From contig NZ_JAKRNK010000001.1 of the NCBI RefSeq assembly GCF_022346885.1, forward strand, positions 1,240,001 through 1,304,000: 64,000 nucleotides of DNA. The letters run 5' to 3'. Positions 33,440-41,649 of the stretch are shown piece by piece; within the stretch, counting starts at the first letter, position 1, and the number at the start of each line of letters is the position of its first letter. Below the pieces are notes generated by a model that was given only the letters and a program-made list of their open reading frames with translations, ran no database searches and had not been told where the DNA came from. This DNA comes from Paenibacillus sp. ACRRX. Its GTDB lineage: Bacteria; Bacillota; Bacilli; Paenibacillales; Paenibacillaceae. The position numbers were made by a program, and so were the translations under genes.

Positions 33440-34519
33440 ATGACATTGAGAAAGGGTACACGTACAACATCTAAGCTGATCTCTATCGCGGGCAGTGGAT
33501 TTGTGATTTTATGTATAGCGACTTTTATGTTGGCATCAGAACTTGCACATGGCAGTGTCAATCACGTATCTGCGCAAGTTATGCAACCGAACATTCTGCT
33601 ACATGAACCAGTATCTGTCGCACCAATGGATTCAAAGATGATTGCCTGCGGTACAGCATCCTGCTTGAGTAGTGCATTAAAAAAAGTGGTTCCAGGCAGT
33701 AGTATTGTGCTTGCACCAGGCACTTACAAAGGCAGTTTTTCTTCTGATGTGAATGGAACAGCAGGGGAGCCCATTACAATTCAAAGTCAAGATCCTGCTC
33801 ATCCTGCTGTGTTATCGGGGCATTCTACAGGCTCAGGGTATAGTCTGCGCATTCGCGGAGACTATTGGGTTATTCGTGATCTACAAATGACTAATGCTCA
33901 GAAAGGGATCGTACTGGATCATTCGGACTACACGCTCATTAGTGATGTTGAAGTATACAATATCGGCTATGAAGGCGTACATTTTCGCGATGGCAGCTCC
34001 TACGGTACGATTCAGAACTCTCGTATTCATCATACAGGCAGAACGTCACCGGGATATGGGGAAGGTGTATACGTGGGTTCTGCCGAAGGAGGAGGCTATA
34101 ATCAAGCCACACACTACAATACGGTTCGGAATGTAATCTTCGGCCCTCACGTAACAGCGGAGCATATCGACATTAAGGAGCGAACAATTGGTACGCTTGT
34201 CGAAAATTGTACGTTCTATGGGGAAGGAATTAGCGGCGACAATTATGCCGATAGCTTTATTGATATAAAAGGGAATAACGCGATCATTCGAGGAAATGTG
34301 GGGTACCAATCAAATAACAGTAATATCGTGGATGCGTTCCAACTGCATGAGATTGTAGCCGGGTGGGGAGTGGGAGGCAGCGTGACACACAATACCCTGT
34401 ATTTGGATAACCCGGCAGTATTTCTGCTGGCAGGATACAGTAACACAAGTGCGTTTGCGTCGCAAAATACGCGTAGTCCAGCTGGCAGCATGTACAAAGG
34501 GAACATCACAGTTAATTAA
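33440..34519 (+). CDS. Secreted right-handed beta-helix protein
   Basis: A 359-residue exported protein. A hydrophobic N-terminal segment (about residues 15-35) acts as a signal or anchor, and a pectate-lyase-like beta-helix follows (about 70-345). Successive coils can be followed: VPGSSIVLAPGTYKG, ITIQSQDPAHPAVLSG, YWVIRDLQMTNAQKG, TLISDVEVYNIG, IQNSRIHHTGR. The family includes polysaccharide lyases (PL1, PL6) and epimerases; I cannot identify the catalytic residues, so the substrate is unknown. AAGGAGAG precedes the start. It is followed by a broken SLH-domain fragment, so the gene may once have encoded a wall-anchored enzyme. Confidence 0.8.
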   Translation: MTLRKGTRTTSKLISIAGSGFVILCIATFMLASELAHGSVNHVSAQVMQPNILLHEPVSVAPMDSKMIACGTASCLSSALKKVVPGSSIVLAPGTYKGSFSSDVNGTAGEPITIQSQDPAHPAVLSGHSTGSGYSLRIRGDYWVIRDLQMTNAQKGIVLDHSDYTLISDVEVYNIGYEGVHFRDGSSYGTIQNSRIHHTGRTSPGYGEGVYVGSAEGGGYNQATHYNTVRNVIFGPHVTAEHIDIKERTIGTLVENCTFYGEGISGDNYADSFIDIKGNNAIIRGNVGYQSNNSNIVDAFQLHEIVAGWGVGGSVTHNTLYLDNPAVFLLAGYSNTSAFASQNTRSPAGSMYKGNITVN

Positions 34520-34724
34520 CCGAGCATGTGCGAGGCTGCTGCCGAAGCACAACCCGAGTTCCGCAACCAGACTAAGGGATTAAGCTATCAATGGTCAGAA
34601 GCAACGGATTATCGTTACCCTGTGGAAAGATGTTGGATTTGACTCTTCGGTGTTTCAACCTAGGATGCTTCCTTTACCACGACGATTAACGATTCCCTAA
34701 GTGGCAATTTGAACATTCATCAGC
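34520..34724. other. Spacer between the beta-helix gene and the SLH remnant
   Basis: No homology is recognised here. It may contain further decayed coding sequence, but I could not find a convincing frame. Confidence 0.4.
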
Positions 34725-34887
34725 GAATGGGCTCGAAAAGAAGTTGATTTGGCACTTCGAAATGGTATTGTTAAAGGCAAAAGTAACAAGTTTGCCCCGC
34801 AAACACATGCGACACGAGCGAAGCAACAGTTATGCTGAAGAGATTAATGGATATAGTGGGGAGGACACTGCTTAAGCACATATTGTG
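34725..34887 (+). pseudogene. SLH-domain remnant with frameshift
   Basis: Translation from 34725 gives WARKEVDLALRNGIVKGK and then NKFAPQTHATRA, the core of an S-layer homology domain. A single missing base in the Ala codon near 34819 shifts the frame; the shifted frame continues EATVMLKRLMDIVG to a stop near 34887. It is 205 bases beyond the beta-helix gene and has no start codon of its own. It is probably the decayed C-terminus of a surface protein, perhaps of that gene. Confidence 0.75.
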
Positions 34888-34925
34888 ATGCAACTTGCTG
34901 TTTGAAATGCAATGTGTGGCTCATC

Positions 34926-35639
34926 TTAGAGCAGCTCAAGTACCATACATAATTCCATCAGCTGATGTATGCCGCGAAGTTGTTGGCGATTGCGCTCATG
35001 AATTCGTCTGATCGCTTCTTCAGTCACCTTTCTAGCCTGGTCGATACTGTGGTGCTCCACAGCATCAATAATCTCTTTCACACGCTCCAAATAATACACG
35101 GTGCTGCGCAGTGTACGAATAAGCAGTATTTTACGGACATGCATAGGTGTGAACATTCGGTATCCATTTTCCGAGTTCCGTATGGGAATAAGTAAGCCTT
35201 CTTTTTCCCAATGGCGAATAGATGAGGTTCTAATGCCTGTAAATTGTGCGACTTCCCCAATTGTCATTTCTGGTTTAAGTTTATGGTTCGCATCGGATGG
35301 AAGATGCAGATGCTGCAGCAGCTCAAGTGTCTGGTCTGCGTTCATTTTTTCTTGCTGCAAGTTCGCTTGTTCTTTGTTGACCAGCCAAAAAGCTGCATCT
35401 AAATTTGCAGCTTGTAAATGACGCAGTACCTCGCAAGTAATCGCAACCCCGAACCCTGGAAACATGGCGCGCAAACAGCGAAAATAGGACAAATGCAGCT
35501 GTGTTTACAGGCGATAGCCATTTGCAGCACGAGCTGGGATGGGGATCACACCCCATGATTCATAATGGCGCAAAGCACTTGTACTAATGTCCAGTTCTTT
35601 TGCAATCTCGATTGGTTTGTAGTAACGTATTGGTATCAC
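34926..35639 (-). pseudogene. Tandem-MerR regulator interrupted by one in-frame stop
   Basis: The frame is continuous from GTG (complement of 35637-35639) to the stop at 34926 (238 codons), apart from TAA at codon 45 (35505-35507). The first part begins with the MerR helix-turn-helix YYKPIEIAKELDISTS and ends NGYRL at the stop, where relatives usually have Tyr. Beyond it the middle domain and a second MerR helix-turn-helix (MTIGEVAQFTGIRTSSIRHW, about residues 125-170) are undamaged. A TTG at 35492 could only give the C-terminal part. It is either a recent nonsense mutation, recoding, or two separate products. Confidence 0.78.
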
Positions 35640-35640
35640 C

Positions 35641-35691
35641 CCACACCGTACACATTTGATACTTCACTGTACCAAATGTGTTACAGTGTGG
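35641..35691. promoter_or_regulatory. Long inverted repeat upstream of the MerR gene
   Basis: CCACACCGTACACATTTGATAC (35641-35662) is nearly the reverse complement of GTACCAAATGTGTTACAGTGTGG (35669-35691), separated by six bases. MerR-family operators are such dyads within the promoter, and this one touches the start codon of the tandem-MerR gene, so autoregulation is likely. Confidence 0.65.
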
Positions 35692-35848
35692 CAAACATTA
35701 TGTAACACCTCTGCTGCCTCCAAATAAAGTCTGAATCATTGAAACGAATCCCATAGATATGAACCCAAAAGTTTGAAATTTACGAGCTAACAACAAACTA
35801 TTTACATTTGTGTGATTGTCAGTTGTGCCCGACAAAGAGGTAATAAAT
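35692..35848. other. Intergenic region right of the MerR gene
   Basis: AT-rich sequence between the MerR dyad and the terminator of the YjcZ-type gene. No frame or further regulatory site could be supported. Confidence 0.45.
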
Positions 35849-35883
35849 CCCCCCTGACCACGGTATTGATGGTGAGGGGGGGG
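35849..35883 (-). terminator. Terminator of the YjcZ-type gene
   Basis: CCCCCCTGACCA pairs with TGGTGAGGGGGG (one mismatch) over a nine-base loop, lying 37 bases past the stop on the minus strand. The tail there is AT-rich, not a pure T run. Confidence 0.65.
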
Positions 35884-35919
35884 TATTAATTACCGTATCA
35901 CAGGAGGGTCAGCGAATAC

Positions 35920-36036
35920 TTAGTAGCCACATATCGATCTGCTAATAATTACAAGCAAGATAAACAATACAAGAATGACACCAACACTTGTAAAACCTCC
36001 ACCACATGCACCGCCAAAACCACGAACCTCAGACAC
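35920..36036 (-). CDS. YjcZ-family sporulation protein
   Basis: A 38-residue protein with a Gly-rich, Cys-containing N-terminus (SEVRGFGGACGGGF) followed by one hydrophobic helix (VGVILVLFILLVIISRSI). This is the pattern of YjcZ-type small spore membrane proteins. I prefer GTG at 36036 because GAGGTGG lies six bases upstream; an ATG at 36042 directly abuts that site and would add two residues. The gene has its own terminator. Confidence 0.82.
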   Translation of the reverse strand: MSEVRGFGGACGGGFTSVGVILVLFILLVIISRSICGY

Positions 36037-36042
36037 AGACAT

Positions 36043-36847
36043 CCACCTCTCTTGATTGAATTCGTTTCGTTACCGTACAATTGTATGTAGGTGACTTGAA
36101 TGATGATTGGACGAATGGATAGTATTTAGCAAAAAATCACTTTTATTCAGTCAAGCTACGTCTATTCTCTATCCGAATGGATTTACTTAAAGGGAGATGC
36201 GACTATTCACAGACGTCAGTGCATATTGTTAAGCCTCGAATGAATATGCTGCATAATTCCCGCTTCATGAACGCCAGCAGAGATAAGCATCATATCAAAT
36301 CGTATCCAGGCTATAACGGTAGTCAGTTAACCATTCGATCTAAATTTGAACATGATCTCAGATGCGGGATTTTTCCTTATCTGTATATAACAATGGAGCT
36401 AAAGAAAAAATGTGAACGGATATTGTTAGATAAAAGGTTTACCTTTTGCAAAGGAATAAGAACGTGTATGCTGCGATATGACAAATCAAGAAATAAGCCT
36501 TCAGGTCTATTAGGAGCAATCGTGAAAGTGGAAGATGTTGTCGCCGCTGTTTGTAAATAATTCGCTTAATGCGTGTTGAATCGACAGTTTACACGTCACC
36601 TGGACAAGTGTGTAGGGCTAAATAACCATATATCACCGATTATCTCTGATTCGGGGAGATGCTCAGTAATCTGAATAAAAGAGAGTCTATCAATTAAAAA
36701 TCTGTGTCAAGATGTGTGAGCTCTTGTTTGTTAAAATTATATTAAATGGGTTGACACTGCATTTTTGATGACATAGTCTACAAGTAGAAATTTATCTGGC
36801 CAGAAGATTTCTGAGTTTGTATAAACTCTACTTGAGAGGAATGAATA
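36043..36847. other. Long region with at most one doubtful frame
   Basis: About 800 bases between the YjcZ-type gene and the secreted amidase. One 127-codon frame (36177-36560) is listed separately as doubtful. A promoter-like TTGACA (36751-36756) with TAGTCT (36774-36779), spacer 17, lies ahead of the amidase gene. Nothing else is recognised. Confidence 0.45.
36177..36560 (+). CDS. Doubtful hypothetical frame
   Basis: A 127-codon frame with many basic residues and no recognisable domain. There is no ribosome-binding site before ATG 36177 and the codon pattern is unlike neighbouring genes. It may be chance or a relic; I list it only because nothing else fills this stretch. Confidence 0.2.
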   Translation: MDLLKGRCDYSQTSVHIVKPRMNMLHNSRFMNASRDKHHIKSYPGYNGSQLTIRSKFEHDLRCGIFPYLYITMELKKKCERILLDKRFTFCKGIRTCMLRYDKSRNKPSGLLGAIVKVEDVVAAVCK

Positions 36848-37564
36848 ATGAAGATGAAGAAGTTTTGGTTCCTTGCGTTGTGCACACTGCTGCTGATGGC
36901 AATGCCTGTGCAGGCTGGTGCTAGTTCAAACGACAAACTGTTGGATCAAATCATTTCTCTCCATGGTAACGGCTTAACGAAGCAGGAGTTGAAGAAAAGT
37001 ATTGTTCAGATGACGAAAGAAACTCGATTGAGCGAAAAACAAGTATCTGAACAAATTTATAAAGAATTAGTATCGAAGCAATCCGGACAAGTAAATACAT
37101 TGTCAGCAGGCGGTGGAAGCGGCGGCAATTATCCACTTGATCCAAGTCGAAAAGGCACTTTTTTCTTTCAGCCAGCATCCACACTTGGTATACCGCATGG
37201 ACATGTCGGCTTCTATTACTCTAATAGCGAAATCGTAGAATCACACATTGATGGTGGAGTACGGAAAGTAAGCGTTTCCAGTAGAAATGTGGCCAGCGGT
37301 GCCCGAATTCAAGCTGTCAATGTCACGACCAAAGCGCAAGATGAGCTCGCTGCAGACTGGGCCAATGGCAAATTAGGCGGCTCTTACAACCTTAATTTCT
37401 TCAACAATCGCTCCTGTACAGGCAAATCCTTTAATTGTTCGCAGCTAGTCTGGTGCGCATTCAAGGAAAAAGCCAACATTGACATCGATCAAGACGGTGG
37501 TTGGGGGGTTTACCCAGTTGATATTCGTGATTCAAATAAAGTAAGCACGCTTAAAACATATTAG
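36848..37564 (+). CDS. Secreted permuted papain-like amidase (NlpC/P60 superfamily, YiiX type)
   Basis: A 238-residue exported protein with a signal peptide (about residues 1-25, ending QAGA). A helical N-terminal region with KQELKKSIVQM is followed by a Gly-rich linker and then a circularly permuted NlpC/P60-like domain. The likely catalytic His is in HGHVGFYY and the likely Cys in FNCSQLVWCAF, the order (His before Cys) expected of the permuted group. Such enzymes cleave amide or ester bonds in peptidoglycan or lipids. AGAGGAATGA precedes ATG 36848. Confidence 0.8.
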   Translation: MKMKKFWFLALCTLLLMAMPVQAGASSNDKLLDQIISLHGNGLTKQELKKSIVQMTKETRLSEKQVSEQIYKELVSKQSGQVNTLSAGGGSGGNYPLDPSRKGTFFFQPASTLGIPHGHVGFYYSNSEIVESHIDGGVRKVSVSSRNVASGARIQAVNVTTKAQDELAADWANGKLGGSYNLNFFNNRSCTGKSFNCSQLVWCAFKEKANIDIDQDGGWGVYPVDIRDSNKVSTLKTY

Positions 37565-37590
37565 TCATTCGTATTAAACATTAAAGACTG

Positions 37591-37626
37591 GTAATAAGGT
37601 TTGGGCGTGAGTCTGAACCTTATTAC
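37591..37626 (+). other. Hairpin after the amidase gene
   Basis: GTAATAAGGTT pairs with AACCTTATTAC over a 14-base loop. No T run follows, so it is a weak terminator or a mRNA 3' structure. Confidence 0.55.
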
Positions 37627-37750
37627 TACCCAATACCTCAATCTGTACCTCGAGCATAACCACACAGACCACACTATTTTAGATTCCTTTTACCCTCTTT
37701 TTACAGTGTGTATAGTTATCATCCCTAAAATCGTGAACAGGAGTAACCAC

Positions 37751-38932
37751 ATGAGATTTATGTATAGTTGTAAGCTTGTCAGATTTGTTGCCTGTATTGT
37801 CCTCTGTGCAGCTATTGTTGGTACGATGGGTGGATGCGGCAGTGCACCGTTGACTACAACGCCAGAGTACAGAGGTAACCCGTTAGCAGCCCTCTATTAT
37901 TCGACTGACTTGCCGCACGAGAAGTTAGGGGACGGATTAAGTTATGTGTTTCTCATTGATCAGCAAGGCGCACTACTTACACTCCCTTATCGCGGGTTAG
38001 AATTAAATTCGCTTATCCCTTTCGAGAGCAGCTTACTATTGCATCAAAAAAAGCAGCTGCTAGCGATTCAAGATACAAAGTCTACTACGTCAGCGTCTTA
38101 TGAGGATGCGTGTAAGGTGTACGCAGGATATGGACAGTCTTCAGGGCGGATAAACGTCAACAATATGTATTATGCATTATTTAATGGACGCTTCAGCGAT
38201 GATCGACAGCACTACATTTCTACAATGCGATGGGGCAATGAATCCAATCATTATTGTCAAGATCTGAATGATTATATTGAAGTGTCGGGGGACGATGGAG
38301 CAGACGTCTACTTTATCTCATCGGATGCAGGAGATTCAAGTATTAAATCTTTCAACAAAATGTCTATTCAAGGGGAACGGGTCAAATCAGAGAGATCTTT
38401 TCTGGAACGAAGTAAAGTGGACGGCCGGTTCATGTTCACTAAACTAATAGCAGATGGTCCTAACATGCTGGGCATTTATGCAGATTTATTGGAGGACAAA
38501 GTTCAGCTAAATCTTATGCAGATAGACAAGAAAAATAAGTCTGCTGTTCAAAAGTACTCGCTGCTGCAATATGACGGCAGCAACACACATTATTACTTTT
38601 TTAACAAAGAGAGTATCTATGTCAAAGGGAGAGATGTCTATTTCGTTGACGGATATGGCGATGTATACGCTTATAATCTGACCGGGAAACGTTTAGAACT
38701 TAAATTCCATCTCAAAGATTATACGCGTGAGTCTCAACTACAAGATGAAATGGTATATTTCTATCAAGATTACTTATATTTCTACCGCTTTAATTCTAAT
38801 ACCTCACAACATCAGATTGAACAATATAACCTGCAAGGCGATATTATAAAGACGGTTAACCTTCCAGATTTGAGCAAGCAGCTAGGACAAAATACCATGT
38901 TTTTATACGATTTTAAAATACTGAATCTCTAA
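37751..38932 (+). CDS. Lipoprotein of unknown function
   Basis: A 393-residue lipoprotein-like protein. The start at ATG 37751 follows AACAGGAG and gives a signal peptide ending in MGGCG (Cys near residue 29), whereas upstream in-frame starts do not. The mature part is beta-rich with repeating short blocks (e.g. YYFFNKESIYVKGRDVYFVD, LYFYRFNSN), suggesting a beta-propeller-like or WD-like fold. I recognise no family. It converges on a minus-strand gene at 39105. Confidence 0.6.
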   Translation: MRFMYSCKLVRFVACIVLCAAIVGTMGGCGSAPLTTTPEYRGNPLAALYYSTDLPHEKLGDGLSYVFLIDQQGALLTLPYRGLELNSLIPFESSLLLHQKKQLLAIQDTKSTTSASYEDACKVYAGYGQSSGRINVNNMYYALFNGRFSDDRQHYISTMRWGNESNHYCQDLNDYIEVSGDDGADVYFISSDAGDSSIKSFNKMSIQGERVKSERSFLERSKVDGRFMFTKLIADGPNMLGIYADLLEDKVQLNLMQIDKKNKSAVQKYSLLQYDGSNTHYYFFNKESIYVKGRDVYFVDGYGDVYAYNLTGKRLELKFHLKDYTRESQLQDEMVYFYQDYLYFYRFNSNTSQHQIEQYNLQGDIIKTVNLPDLSKQLGQNTMFLYDFKILNL

Positions 38933-39104
38933 TGGGTGCACATGCAGACTTGATGTCCAACCAACCCTGCATCATGATTTCCCCTCAGACATGACTGAGC
39001 ATTGAGCGTAACATCCAGCATGCAGAAAGAGGATAGGATTTGGGGGATGTTAGCATTACGATCAATACCTGAGGGGATCTGGTTAACAAAGTGGATATGT
39101 GGAG

Positions 39105-39434
39105 TTAGATGAGAAACGGGAATCCGAAGAAGGGGCATGCAAATAAGAGGGCAATAAAGGCTAGAGATATAATAAATCCCCCGCCTCCAAATCCGCAGCA
39201 TGGAAAAAACGAAGAAACAGACGCTTTGTCACGGAGTTGAGAGAGTCTAGCCTTAGCCTTGGTTCGCCCTGTAGGTACGGTTTGGGCACCTTTAAAGCTA
39301 TCTCTGAAATATAACTTGCCGTCTCGAACATCGGTTACTGTCCCGTAAATACAAGTTCCGTCTTGTTGGACTGCCCAAATTGTTTTTCCGATATAAGAAC
39401 GAATGTTGGCTTCTACGACAGGTATTGAATGCAT
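39105..39434 (-). CDS. Hypothetical protein with Cys/Gly-rich hydrophobic tail
   Basis: A 109-residue protein. The start at 39434 is chosen because AAAGAGGTGA lies upstream on the minus strand; the longer frame to 39524 has no such site. The N-terminal half (SYIGKTIWAVQQDGTCIYGTVTDV) looks like a small beta-barrel, KOW/SH3-like. The C-terminus is SSFFPCCGFGGGG followed by a hydrophobic helix, reminiscent of YjcZ-type or spore-surface proteins. Function is not known. It is downstream of the serine hydrolase on the same strand. Confidence 0.65.
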   Translation of the reverse strand: MHSIPVVEANIRSYIGKTIWAVQQDGTCIYGTVTDVRDGKLYFRDSFKGAQTVPTGRTKAKARLSQLRDKASVSSFFPCCGFGGGGFIISLAFIALLFACPFFGFPFLI

Positions 39435-39524
39435 GTTACGATCACCTCTTTTCGAGTAAAGTGCTCTACTATACATGTGTATGATGATAGGGTGCATACG
39501 GTTTGGACGAATGGGGATCGTCAA

Positions 39525-40436
39525 TTACAATAACGGCAAAATCTCTCTCCAAACGGCGTCTAGTATGTCCTGCATGCGATCTTCCTCACTATTAATAGCT
39601 ATGACGGCTTCGTAATCAGGAAGGATGATACAGAATTGCCCATGCGCTCCGTCTGCTCGATAAGCCCCGTGTAGACACCTCCAAAATTGATAACCGTAAC
39701 CTAAGCTCCAATCGACACTCCCTTTATTTTCAATCTGTTTAGCGGATGCTTGCTGTATCCAATGTGCAGGCACGAGCTGCTGCCCTTCCCAAGTGCCATT
39801 CTGCAAAAGAAGCTGGCCAAATCGACCCAGTTCCTCCGTACTAATCTTCAGTCCAGCACAGCCCAGTGTAATGCCAAGGGGGGATGTTTCCCAGGACACA
39901 TCCTGAATCCCCAGTGGCTCAAATAAACGCGGCGTTAAATAAGACTGCACCGATTCACCGACAGCAGCCTGCACCAACGCTGAAATCATAAACGTATCAC
40001 CGCTGCTGTAAGTAAATTGCTCACCTGCAGGTCTGTCCAGCGGCTGTGACAAGTAATATTTGACCCAGTCCTTTTCGGTTAAGTATGCTCTCTCCTCAGC
40101 CCGTAGCGGGGGGACATCATGTCCAGAAGACATGCGGAGCAGGTCACGCAGCGTAAGTTGGTAGGGATGAAGGGGAGAGTCGTTCTCCATATAAGGTGAA
40201 GAAGGAGCACGGAGGAATTCTCCTAATCTCGTGTCAAGCGTGAGCTTGCCCTCCTCAATTGCCAGACCAACAGCCATTGAAGTAAATGATTTACTGACCG
40301 AATGCTGTAATCGTCGGACATCTGCTGTTAAATCCCATTTTGCGCACAAAGTGCCTTGCGTCAGCATTCGAACGGAGAGAACTTGCAACTGCTCAGCGGT
40401 TATACGATTCACAAAGCCAGTTAATATATTCGTCAT
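39525..40436 (-). CDS. Beta-lactamase-class-C-family serine hydrolase
   Basis: A 303-residue protein of the serine beta-lactamase/penicillin-binding-like esterase family. The SxxK motif is SVSK, followed by the TSM typical of the nucleophile helix, and the second motif is YSS (class C usually YxN). The third motif lies near HGQF. No signal peptide is visible, so it is cytoplasmic and probably an esterase or D-amino-peptidase-like enzyme. A promoter TTGACA/TAAGAT and a cre box lie upstream, so carbon-source control is likely. Confidence 0.85.
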   Translation of the reverse strand: MTNILTGFVNRITAEQLQVLSVRMLTQGTLCAKWDLTADVRRLQHSVSKSFTSMAVGLAIEEGKLTLDTRLGEFLRAPSSPYMENDSPLHPYQLTLRDLLRMSSGHDVPPLRAEERAYLTEKDWVKYYLSQPLDRPAGEQFTYSSGDTFMISALVQAAVGESVQSYLTPRLFEPLGIQDVSWETSPLGITLGCAGLKISTEELGRFGQLLLQNGTWEGQQLVPAHWIQQASAKQIENKGSVDWSLGYGYQFWRCLHGAYRADGAHGQFCIILPDYEAVIAINSEEDRMQDILDAVWREILPLL

Positions 40437-40511
40437 GATTTCTTCTTCTTTCTTACTTCATTTTATGTAATAGAAACGTTTTTACTAAAGTGGTTATCTG
40501 GATATGTAGCC

Positions 40512-40540
40512 ATCTTACAACTCTCCTGCTAGAGTGTCAA
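40512..40540 (-). promoter_or_regulatory. Sigma-A promoter of the serine hydrolase gene
   Basis: On the minus strand TTGACA (40540-40535) and TAAGAT (40517-40512) are separated by exactly 17 bases. The gene starts 76 bases downstream at 40436. A cre box begins 10 bases upstream of the -35 box. Confidence 0.72.
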
Positions 40541-40549
40541 CGAAATAAT

Positions 40550-40563
40550 AGCAAGCGCTTTCA
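40550..40563. promoter_or_regulatory. Consensus cre box (CcpA binding site)
   Basis: TGAAAGCGCTTGCT on the minus strand matches the cre consensus TGWAARCGYTWNCW at every position. It lies between the divergent serine-hydrolase and esterase/ABC promoters and may control either or both. Confidence 0.85.
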
Positions 40564-40659
40564 TTTGCTTAAAACTATTAATAAATGGTTTAAATAACAA
40601 TTAAATAGAAAAAACAACGTAATAAAAATCATATTCTTTCCTGGTTAATAAAAAAGATA
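40564..40659. other. AT-rich spacer between the cre box and the operon promoter
   Basis: No frame or repeat was supported here; it separates the cre box from the -35 box of the glucan operon. Confidence 0.4.
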
Positions 40660-40689
40660 TTGACAGCGGCCCACATCTGGAACTATGAT
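40660..40689 (+). promoter_or_regulatory. Sigma-A promoter of the beta-1,2-glucan operon
   Basis: TTGACA (40660-40665) and TATGAT (40684-40689) are separated by 18 bases. It is the only good promoter before the esterase gene. Confidence 0.78.
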
Positions 40690-40692
40690 TTA

Positions 40693-40706
40693 GTCGAAAC
40701 GATTCG
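40693..40706. promoter_or_regulatory. Candidate LacI-type operator
   Basis: TCGAAACGATTCGA is a 12-of-14 palindrome centred on CG, the typical form of LacI-family operators. It starts four bases past the -10 box, where a repressor would block initiation. The LacI regulator at the end of the operon is the obvious candidate protein. Confidence 0.65.
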
Positions 40707-40866
40707 AATAAATCGCTTTCATGTCTGAAAGATATGTTTTTATCTTTTTTTTCGTGAGCAGAAGGCGGTATCTACAGCGGCTGACGAGCACGCCAACATA
40801 TACAAATATAGGGGATTGCAACAGAAGCCGGCGATTTTAAATTAAGTAAAATGAAAGGGATTACAT

Positions 40867-41649
40867 ATGGCGCATATAACGATAGAAACAGGTTCAAATA
40901 CGTTATGCATGTCAACAAGCATCCATGTCGTCTATCCCTTAGAGTCACGCCATCCATCAAGCAGCACGCTTTATCTGCTGCACGGCGCTGGTGACAATGC
41001 AAGTACTTGGCAGCGATTGACGACTATTGAAATGTATGCACAGCAGTACGGTTGTACGGTCATAATGCCGGAAGCTAATCGAAGTTACTATACGGATATG
41101 ATGTATGGATTAAATTACTTTCAGTTTATTACAGAGGAGCTGCCCGAATTGTGTGGGCAACTGCTTCATCTGAACTCTGATCCGGAAAGGACATATGTCG
41201 CCGGATTATCCATGGGCGGGTATGGTGCTTTGAAATGTGCCCTTACGTATCCGAAGCGTTATGCCAAAGCAGTGTCGTTATCAGGAGTGACGGATATTAA
41301 AAGGCGACTCCGAGATCCTGAGATGCCGCAGGGCATGGTGAAAGAAATGCAGGCTATATTTGGGCGAGAGTTAACGATATCTCATGATCAGGATTTATAC
41401 GCATTGGCGGCTGGGCAAAAAAGTGATAGACATCCACTTCCATCGCTCCTGTGCTGCTGTGGATCAAGTGATCCGTTTATAGACATGAATCGCGATTTCG
41501 CCGCTTACATGACGGATAAGGCATTTGATTTCAATTATGTGGAAGGCCCTGGAGGCCATGATTGGCTGTTCTGGGAGAAGCACTTAAAGACCACATTTGA
41601 TTTTTTGTTTGACCGTAACACAGAGATAGAGAGGGGAGATGCGTTTTGA
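40867..41649 (+). CDS. Putative carbohydrate esterase (EstA/esterase D-like)
   Basis: A 260-residue alpha/beta-hydrolase of the esterase D/acetylxylan-esterase-like group. The nucleophile elbow is GLSMGGYGALK (Ser near residue 117) and a late GGHDW gives the catalytic His. No signal peptide, so it is cytoplasmic. It is the first gene of an operon for short beta-glucans; it may remove acyl groups from imported oligosaccharides, which is inference. The gene is translationally coupled to the next one by overlap of TTG 41646 and its stop TGA. Confidence 0.82.
   Translation: MAHITIETGSNTLCMSTSIHVVYPLESRHPSSSTLYLLHGAGDNASTWQRLTTIEMYAQQYGCTVIMPEANRSYYTDMMYGLNYFQFITEELPELCGQLLHLNSDPERTYVAGLSMGGYGALKCALTYPKRYAKAVSLSGVTDIKRRLRDPEMPQGMVKEMQAIFGRELTISHDQDLYALAAGQKSDRHPLPSLLCCCGSSDPFIDMNRDFAAYMTDKAFDFNYVEGPGGHDWLFWEKHLKTTFDFLFDRNTEIERGDAF

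Noticed and set aside
36177..36560. 127-codon frame as a confident gene
   Set aside because: No ribosome-binding site, no domain and atypical codons; kept only as a low-confidence entry.
40727..40752. AT-rich hairpin (GAAAGATA with TATCTTTTTTTTC) after the glucan-operon promoter
   Set aside because: Too short and AT-rich to argue for an attenuator over chance in this AT-rich leader.
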